This document shows, piece after piece, positions 1 through 4,546 of a stretch of DNA of 8,194 bases (position 1 is the stretch's first letter; each line of letters begins with the position of its first letter). The stretch is taken from assembly GCA_015662615.1 (NCBI GenBank), contig DQTU01000150.1:1-8194 (forward strand), read 5' to 3'. The stretch is from Campylobacterales bacterium. Lineage in GTDB: Bacteria > Campylobacterota > Campylobacteria > Campylobacterales > QNZT01. The translations under genes were made by a program, and so were the position numbers. The notes beneath the pieces were generated by a model, which saw only the letters and a program-made list of their open reading frames with translations, was not told the DNA's origin and ran no database searches.

Positions 1-557
1 AGTTTACTTCTTTCAACTTCTAACGCTTTGATTGAGTGAGGTGTGTGTCTGAGGTTTCCATAAAGCATTGCAAATATATTTGCGTAACTGCCTGTGTGAA
101 GCTCTACCCATGCCACGCCTATAGTTTTAGAAGCTCTAATCGCCTCTTTAGTAGGATCGATGAAAAATGAGGTCTCTATCTCCCTTGCTTTTAGGTAATG
201 TACTGCTTTGTCAAGATTTGCAAAGTTTGGCTCATCAAAGTTTAATCCACCCTCAGTGGTTACTTCTTCTCTTTTTTCAGGAACAAAAGTGACACGGTGT
301 GGTTTTAACTCTGCAATGATTTCTATAACATCGGGATCGACTGCACACTCAACATTTACAGGAACGGTTGAGTGTTTTATGATGCGTTCTACATCATACT
401 CGTTTATATGTCGCCTATCTTCTCTTAGGTGGATAGTAATTTGGTCAGCTCCGGCTCGTATGGCTATACTTACTGCATCTAGTGGATCAGGATCGTTTAT
501 CTTTCTCGCTTCTCTTAAAACTGCGATATGGTCTATATTTACTCCAAGTAACATCAT
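1..557 (-). CDS. pdxJ: Pyridoxine 5'-phosphate synthase PdxJ (partial, N-terminal 185 codons)
   Basis: PdxJ condenses 3-amino-2-oxopropyl phosphate (1-amino-acetone 3-phosphate) with 1-deoxy-D-xylulose 5-phosphate to give pyridoxine 5'-phosphate, the last step of the DXP-dependent vitamin B6 pathway in the cytoplasm. Reading the minus strand from 557 gives an uninterrupted frame to the window edge. It carries the family landmarks in order: GVNIDHIAVLREAR (residues 5-18), TIHLREDRRHI (41-51), VPVNVE (65-70), RVTFVPE (88-94) and EGGLNF (102-107). His43 and Glu70 sit where the E. coli enzyme has active-site His45 and Glu72. The family is about 240-265 residues long, so roughly 60-80 residues, including the later active-site His, lie outside. 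Two ATGs are adjacent (557 and 554). The GAAAGG ribosome site at 562-567 is 4 nt from the first and 7 nt from the second, so 554 is equally possible. In Campylobacterota pdxA often follows pdxJ; that would be beyond the left edge. Identification is firm. Confidence 0.96.
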   Translation of the reverse strand, partial: MMLLGVNIDHIAVLREARKINDPDPLDAVSIAIRAGADQITIHLREDRRHINEYDVERIIKHSTVPVNVECAVDPDVIEIIAELKPHRVTFVPEKREEVTTEGGLNFDEPNFANLDKAVHYLKAREIETSFFIDPTKEAIRASKTIGVAWVELHTGSYANIFAMLYGNLRHTPHSIKALEVERSK

Positions 558-584
558 GGTACCTTTCTTTATTAAATTGAGGAG

Positions 585-593
585 ATTATAGCA
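585..593 (-). promoter_or_regulatory. Predicted extended -10 promoter of pdxJ
   Basis: Read on the minus strand, this is TGCTATAAT: a perfect TATAAT (585-590) with the TGn extension. Transcription would begin near 577-578, leaving a leader of about 20 nt that contains the GAAAGG ribosome site before the pdxJ ATG. There is no good -35 at 16-18 bp; a TTGACC lies 21 bp upstream. Campylobacterota sigma-70 promoters often depend on an extended -10 without a conserved -35, so this is plausible. The element overlaps the first base of the divergent phosphatase gene's start codon. Predicted from sequence only. Confidence 0.6.
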
Positions 594-1462
594 TGATAGC
601 TTGTGATTTGGGGTCAAATACCTTTCGTGTTGTTGAGATAGATTGTGAAACAAAAGAGCGTGTTCGTGAGTTTGAAAAAATTGTAAAAACGGCAGAGGGG
701 AGCGTTCATAGTGGAAAGATTAATGATGAAGCGGTAGAAAGAGTTATTTCTGCCATACATGAAGCCAAGGAGCTGTTTGACTTAAAAGATGCAAAAGCTG
801 TTGCAACGGCAGCGATGCGGAAGGCAACAAATAGTGATGAAGTTTTAAGTCTTATTTTTAAAGAAACGGGTTTAATGATAGAAATAATTGATGGTAAAAA
901 AGAAGCATATTACGTTAGAAAGGCTATAGAAGTTTATGTGGAGGATGATTACATTATCATGGATTTAGGTGGTGGGTCTACTGAGTTGATATTGAAAGAG
1001 GATGATAAGAGCTTTGATGTTGGGATTGTTACGATTGTTGATAAGTATTCTCTATCAAATATAGAAGAGGGGATTGAAAAAGAGTTTGAATTTATCAAAG
1101 AGTTTGCCAAAAGTGCAGAACAACCAAAAACTTTTGTTGCAACTGCTGGAACTCCGACGACGGTGGCTGCCTTTTTAAAAGGGATGGATTATAACCATTA
1201 TGATCATAAAAAAATTAATGGGATGATTTTAACAATTGAGCAGATAGATAGTGCACTTTTGCAACTGTTGGAAATGAGTGAAGATGAGCGTATCAGATGG
1301 GTTGGTGCAGGTAGAGATGATTTGATTATTGCAGGGATTTTGATGTTTAAAAAGATTGTGGAAATTTTTGGTTTTTCTGATGTTTTAGTGATCGATGATG
1401 GACTTCGAGAAGGTGTAGCATTTGGCATGTGTGATTCTTCAGCAAGCTCTTATATAAGTTAA
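593..1462 (+). CDS. Ppx/GppA-family phosphatase, short single-domain form
   Basis: This is a cytoplasmic member of the exopolyphosphatase / guanosine pentaphosphate phosphohydrolase family (ASKHA fold). Such enzymes remove terminal phosphate from polyphosphate and/or convert pppGpp to ppGpp. Visible motifs are the phosphate-1 loop DLGSNTFR (residues 5-12), the DGKKEA segment (100-105), the phosphate-2 loop DLGGGSTEL (124-132), a TAGTPTTVAAF segment (184-194), GRDDLIIAG (240-248) and DDGLREGV (268-275). By analogy with the Aquifex enzyme, Glu104 and Glu131 are candidate catalytic residues. At 289 residues it covers only the Ppx-GppA domain; the E. coli enzymes are about 500 residues and carry a C-terminal HD-type domain that is absent here. 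The ATG at 593 has GAGGAG at 579-584, 8 nt upstream. It is divergent from pdxJ and 49 bp ahead of the transpeptidase gene, possibly co-transcribed. The family is secure; polyphosphate versus pppGpp preference cannot be told from sequence. Confidence 0.9.
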   Translation: MIACDLGSNTFRVVEIDCETKERVREFEKIVKTAEGSVHSGKINDEAVERVISAIHEAKELFDLKDAKAVATAAMRKATNSDEVLSLIFKETGLMIEIIDGKKEAYYVRKAIEVYVEDDYIIMDLGGGSTELILKEDDKSFDVGIVTIVDKYSLSNIEEGIEKEFEFIKEFAKSAEQPKTFVATAGTPTTVAAFLKGMDYNHYDHKKINGMILTIEQIDSALLQLLEMSEDERIRWVGAGRDDLIIAGILMFKKIVEIFGFSDVLVIDDGLREGVAFGMCDSSASSYIS

Positions 1463-1472
1463 TTTATTATCT

Positions 1473-1492
1473 TTATTTTAGATTTAAAATAA
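1473..1492. repeat. AT-only inverted repeat between the phosphatase and transpeptidase genes
   Basis: TTATTTTA (1473-1480) and TAAAATAA (1485-1492) are perfect 8-bp inverted arms around a 4-base spacer, GATT. The right arm contains TAAAAT (1485-1490), which could act as a -10 for the transpeptidase gene, with a start near 1497. With no G-C pairs the hairpin would be weak and is unlikely to terminate transcription. An operator or chance in AT-rich DNA are both possible. Confidence 0.3.
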
Positions 1493-1511
1493 CTCAATTG
1501 GCTGAGGTACT

Positions 1512-3230
1512 ATGTATAAAATTTTTGGAATTTTTTTATCACTATTGTTTACTGTTCAGCTTACACTCCACGCCGATTGGACTAAGTCTTTAGGTACGCT
1601 TCAAAAAAGTGAAAGTGTTAAAAAAAGCTACTTAATTGGTATGTTAACAGAACGAAGTTATGGTATATATAAAGTAGAAAAATTAGAATCAAAACAGACT
1701 GTTTTAGCACTATATGAAAAAAATGGTAATAGTCTTTATTGGTTTGATGATGCCAAAATACTAAGTAGTAATATCCCTGATATGATAGAAGCAATTAAAC
1801 GAAGTGCCAATGAGGGATTGGATCCAAATAGATATCATCTGCAAGATATAGAGTTTATTTATAAAAAAATGTTAAATAGCATGCTTTTTGATGATAGGGA
1901 TTACAATCTTTCAGCAACAAAGCTTGATATTCTTTTAAGTGATGCATTTTTAACGCTTGCCAAAGATCTTTCACAGAGTCAAATTAATTACACAGCATTT
2001 CAAAATATTCTTTATAAAAAAAGTGAAAAAGAGGGTATTAACTATTTTTGGGAAAAGAGAGTGCATCAATATAATTATATTGATCTGCTAGATGGTGCAC
2101 ACTCTAGTGGGCAATTGATTGATACACTTTATGCACTTACACCTACCAATGAAATTTACAATACATTAAAAGATGCATACAATAGATATAAAAGTATTGA
2201 ATCTCAAGGAGGTTTTCAAAAGATCTCTACGGATAAAAATTTGAAGTTTGGATCGGTTTCAAAAACTGTAGTAGAACTTCGTGTTCGTTTAGGACAAAGT
2301 GGGGATCTTGATTTCTCACATGAAAACAATACAACATTTGATGAAACCGTTAAAGATGGAGTTAAAAGATTTCAAAAACGTGTTGGTTTATGGCCTTCTG
2401 GTATTTTAAATTCAACTACACGAAAAGCGTTAAATGTATCTATAGAAAAACGATTAGAGATTATAAAATTAAACCTAGAACGCTCACGTTGGGAGAGTGA
2501 TAGTTTTGACTATAAATATATCATCGTAAATATCCCAGAGTTTATGATGCGGTTTATGGACCATGATCAGCAGTTGTTAAATGCTCGTGTTATAGTTGGT
2601 AGACTTAAAAATCCTACGCCGATATTTCAATCCAATATGTCCTATATCGTTTTAAACCCTAGATGGAGTGTGCCAAATTCTATTGTAGTAAAAGAGATGT
2701 TAGGACGCATACAAGAAGATCCTTACTATTTAGAAGATAGAAATTATAAAATGTATGATGGCTGGAGTCGAAAATATCGTAAAGAGGTTGATGCTTTTGA
2801 TGTAGATTGGTTTAAGTATGATGATGAGAGTAAACTTCCATTCAATATCGTTCAAGAGCCAGGGGTTAGAAATCCACTTGGCAATGTAAAGTTTATGTTC
2901 CCCAACAATCATGCGGTTTATATGCATGATACACCCACTAAAAAGTTATTTAAAAAATCTGTTCGTGCTTTTAGTCATGGATGTATAAGGTTGCATAATC
3001 CACAAAAACTTTTGGAGTTTATATCAGATAGTTATCTAGGAAGTCCTTATACTATTATAAAGTCTAAACTAGATACTGGAGAAAATCAAACTTTGAGCTT
3101 AAATCAAAAGATCCCTATATATGTAAGATATTATACTGCTTTTGTAGATGAGAGAGGTGGTGTAAATTTTAGTAAAGATATTTACGGATATGATAAAATA
3201 CATCATAAATTACTTCAAAAAAATAATTAA
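1512..3230 (+). CDS. YcbB/LdtD-type L,D-transpeptidase with peptidoglycan-binding domain
   Basis: This enzyme forms 3-3 (meso-DAP to meso-DAP) cross-links in periplasmic peptidoglycan. Residues 1-21 form a signal peptide with a likely signal peptidase I site after LHA; there is no lipobox. Residues ~75-235 match the YcbB N-terminal scaffold region (YWFDDAKIL, then EGLDPNRYHL). Residues ~244-308 are a PG_binding_1 module (VKRFQKRVGLWPSGILN). Residues ~335-515 are the YkuD catalytic domain, with YIIVNIPEF at 336-344, LNPRWSVPNS at 381-390, and the active site MHDTP (471-475) plus RAFSHGCIRL (485-494). Cys491 is the predicted nucleophile, with His472 and His489 nearby. The tail has the family ending IPIYVRYYTAFVD and DIYGYD. 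Length 572 compares with 615 for E. coli YcbB. The ATG at 1512 follows GAGG at 1504-1507, a slightly short 4-nt spacing. It precedes the YcbK/MepK-type hydrolase gene, the same pairing as ycbB-ycbK in E. coli. Orthology to LdtD rather than another YkuD enzyme is supported by the domain order. Confidence 0.93.
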   Translation: MYKIFGIFLSLLFTVQLTLHADWTKSLGTLQKSESVKKSYLIGMLTERSYGIYKVEKLESKQTVLALYEKNGNSLYWFDDAKILSSNIPDMIEAIKRSANEGLDPNRYHLQDIEFIYKKMLNSMLFDDRDYNLSATKLDILLSDAFLTLAKDLSQSQINYTAFQNILYKKSEKEGINYFWEKRVHQYNYIDLLDGAHSSGQLIDTLYALTPTNEIYNTLKDAYNRYKSIESQGGFQKISTDKNLKFGSVSKTVVELRVRLGQSGDLDFSHENNTTFDETVKDGVKRFQKRVGLWPSGILNSTTRKALNVSIEKRLEIIKLNLERSRWESDSFDYKYIIVNIPEFMMRFMDHDQQLLNARVIVGRLKNPTPIFQSNMSYIVLNPRWSVPNSIVVKEMLGRIQEDPYYLEDRNYKMYDGWSRKYRKEVDAFDVDWFKYDDESKLPFNIVQEPGVRNPLGNVKFMFPNNHAVYMHDTPTKKLFKKSVRAFSHGCIRLHNPQKLLEFISDSYLGSPYTIIKSKLDTGENQTLSLNQKIPIYVRYYTAFVDERGGVNFSKDIYGYDKIHHKLLQKNN

Positions 3231-3301
3231 TTTATCTTTTTACTTGTTTTGTTTACTTTTTTAGAGTAAGATTTCGACTGAATTTTTAAAATTATATATT
3301 C

Positions 3302-3317
3302 AAGGGAGTATTTTTTG
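3302..3317 (+). promoter_or_regulatory. Ribosome binding site that fixes a TTG start
   Basis: AAGGGAG (3302-3308) lies 6 nt ahead of TTG at 3315-3317. No in-frame ATG or GTG fits the Tat signal peptide that begins within 20 codons, so this strong site is the main reason for choosing TTG as the initiation codon. Confidence 0.75.
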
Positions 3318-3893
3318 GATAATGACATAATAAGCAATGCTAAGACTGTCCATGTTTCAAGAAGAGGTTTTTTAAAAAAGTCAGCGGTATTTGCTGGCGG
3401 TGCAATCATCACTCAAAAAGAGTTGTTTGCAGATAACTCAAATGTAAAAACACTCAAACTACACAATATACACGAAAATAAAACTTACAAAGCTGAATTT
3501 TATGAAAAAGATCACTACAAGCTTAGAGGTCTTTTTGAAGTAAATAAAGCGTTTATAGATTATAGAGCAAAAGAGATCACGAGAATTGATGTTGGTTTGA
3601 TTAATCTTCTGTATGACATAAATCTTCATATTGGTCTTGATAAAGCGTTTAGCGTAATTTCTGGGTACAGAAGTGAAAAAACAAATGCAAAACTTCGCAG
3701 ATCTATGCGTGGTGTTGCTAAAAAGAGTTATCATATCAAGGGTCAAGCAGTAGATATTTATGTTCCAGGTGTGAGTCTTCGAAAATTAAAAGATGTTGCA
3801 GTAGGACTTGGACGAGGTGGTGTGGGGTATTATCCTAGATCAAACTTTATCCATGTTGATGTGGGACCAGTTAGAAAATGGAGAAGAGGTTAA
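3315..3893 (+). CDS. Tat-exported DUF882 / YcbK (MepK-type) murein endopeptidase
   Basis: This is a member of the DUF882 / Peptidase_M15_2 family. Its E. coli representative YcbK (MepK) is a zinc endopeptidase that cuts peptidoglycan cross-links, notably the 3-3 links made by L,D-transpeptidases. The N-terminus has a twin-arginine signal, SRRGFLKK (residues 15-22), then a hydrophobic AVFAGGAII stretch and a probable cleavage site after LFA (37-39). The mature domain carries ISGYRSEKTN (115-124), SYHIKGQAVDIY (138-149) and FIHVDVGPVRKW (178-189). His140, Asp147 and His180 are the expected zinc ligands. At 192 residues it is close to the family's usual ~180. Initiation is at TTG. It follows the L,D-transpeptidase gene by 84 bp on the same strand, suggesting joint expression of the enzymes that make and cut the same bond. 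Its 3' end forms part of a terminator hairpin. Substrate specificity is inferred from family and neighbourhood. Confidence 0.88.
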   Translation: MDNDIISNAKTVHVSRRGFLKKSAVFAGGAIITQKELFADNSNVKTLKLHNIHENKTYKAEFYEKDHYKLRGLFEVNKAFIDYRAKEITRIDVGLINLLYDINLHIGLDKAFSVISGYRSEKTNAKLRRSMRGVAKKSYHIKGQAVDIYVPGVSLRKLKDVAVGLGRGGVGYYPRSNFIHVDVGPVRKWRRG

Positions 3894-3908
3894 TTAAAAC
3901 CTTTTCTC
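3881..3908. terminator. Shared hairpin terminator between convergent genes
   Basis: GAGAAGAGGTT (3881-3891) pairs with AACCTTTTCTC (3898-3908) in an 11-bp stem with one G-U pair and a 6-base AATTAA loop. On the plus strand it is followed by TTTTATT (3909-3915). On the minus strand it is followed by a short TTTT run (complement of 3875-3878). It can therefore stop both the MepK-type gene and lolA. The left arm includes the last codons and the first base of the stop codon of the MepK-type gene; the lolA stop lies 3 bp beyond the right arm. Confidence 0.75.
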
Positions 3909-3910
3909 TT

Positions 3911-4435
3911 TTATTGTTCTAATATATCGTAATCTTCAGGGATTGTATAAACAAATTTGTTTACATCTATATACTCATTGATCTTTTGCGCATTAAACTC
4001 TATTGTTACTCTGTTTTGTATTTCATCCGTATAGCTAATACTTTTGATTTTCTCTCCCTCTGTTGCAATCGTATATATTACATTATTAAAAGTAGTTTCA
4101 AATTTATTTTCAGAAATTTCTTTTGCACTATTTAAAAGGCTCAATACATTTGGTACTTTAGAGAGTTTTGCAAAGATGACTTGCTCTAACTCTGGTTCAA
4201 TTATGACAATACTTCCATCTTTATAATAAATCTTCTTCTCAATAGGGCTTGTATACTCCCAAAGTGCTTGATTATTTTGTTTGGTGGCATACATCTTACC
4301 TTGATAAGTGATACGAGAGTTTTGATCATTTACGATGCTTTGTTTGAAGTTTGACTCTAGTGAATTTAACTGTGTTATATTTGCACTTAAAAGTGTAGTA
4401 GACATGAACGCCATTGATAATAAAATTTTCTTCAA
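3911..4435 (-). CDS. lolA: Outer-membrane lipoprotein carrier protein LolA
   Basis: LolA is the periplasmic chaperone that takes lipoproteins from the inner-membrane LolCDE-type ABC transporter and carries them to the outer membrane. The product is 174 residues, with a signal peptide at 1-18 (MKKILLSMAF start, cleavage after LLSA). The mature part shows the LolA pattern: LNSLESNFKQSIVND (23-37), ITYQGKMYA (42-50), QALWEYTSPIEKKIYYKDG (56-74) and EPELEQVIFAKL (80-91), then a C-terminal beta region ending FVYTIPEDYDILEQ. Usual mature length is ~180, so it is full-length. The start is TTG at 4435 with AAAGGA 5 nt upstream (complement of 4441-4446). The first in-frame ATG (codon 8, 4414) would cut off the basic start of the signal peptide. 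It converges on the MepK-type gene and diverges from secA. LolB is generally restricted to beta- and gammaproteobacteria, so this LolA may deliver cargo without it (inference). Confidence 0.9.
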   Translation of the reverse strand: MKKILLSMAFMSTTLLSANITQLNSLESNFKQSIVNDQNSRITYQGKMYATKQNNQALWEYTSPIEKKIYYKDGSIVIIEPELEQVIFAKLSKVPNVLSLLNSAKEISENKFETTFNNVIYTIATEGEKIKSISYTDEIQNRVTIEFNAQKINEYIDVNKFVYTIPEDYDILEQ

Positions 4436-4546
4436 AAATATCCTTTCTGTTTGGAACTATAATTGCTTATATTCAATATACTTTAGCAGATTAAAATTAA
4501 TATTTTGTTAAAATAAGTAAACAGACTACAATAAAGGATAAGGTTA
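4436..4546. promoter_or_regulatory. lolA-secA divergent promoter region with AT palindromes
   Basis: These 111 non-coding bases serve both divergent genes. They contain a perfect 13-base palindrome, TATATTCAATATA (4468-4480), and an inverted repeat TATTTT-gtt-AAAATA (4501-4515) that overlaps the predicted secA -10. On the minus strand, -10-like TATAAG or TATAGT hexamers inside 4452-4474 could serve lolA, but none is convincing. The palindromes may be operators or simply products of AT-rich composition. Confidence 0.5.
4506..4514 (+). promoter_or_regulatory. Predicted extended -10 promoter of secA
   Basis: TGTTAAAAT fits TGn plus TAAAAT (4509-4514). Transcription would start near 4521, giving a leader of about 26 nt that carries the ribosome sites AAAGGA (4533-4538) and AAGG (4540-4543) ahead of the secA ATG. 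No clear -35 is seen, which is usual for this group. Predicted from sequence only. Confidence 0.5.

Noticed and set aside
534..539. TATATT as promoter of the Ppx/GppA gene
   Set aside because: It has no TGn extension or -35 and sits inside pdxJ coding sequence; too weak to list as a feature.
208..591. Plus-strand open frame of 127 codons opposite pdxJ
   Set aside because: It lies antisense to a strongly conserved pdxJ frame, is rich in Ser/Ile/Phe as expected of a reversed reading, and has no family resemblance.
1204..1428. Minus-strand open frame inside the Ppx/GppA gene
   Set aside because: It is a low-complexity Ser/Ile-rich translation antisense to conserved motifs, with no supporting ribosome site.
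3287..3300. TAAAAT or TATATT as a separate promoter of the MepK-type gene
   Set aside because: TATATT would start the transcript inside the ribosome site, and TAAAAT has no supporting elements; the AT-rich gap offers many such matches.
3227..3746. Two minus-strand open frames opposite the MepK-type gene and its upstream gap
   Set aside because: They overlap the Tat signal and the zinc-site coding sequence on the other strand, and the translations look like composition noise.
4527..4532. TACAAT as the secA -10
   Set aside because: The transcript would begin at about 4539, after most of the ribosome binding site, so the TGTTAAAAT at 4506-4514 is preferred.
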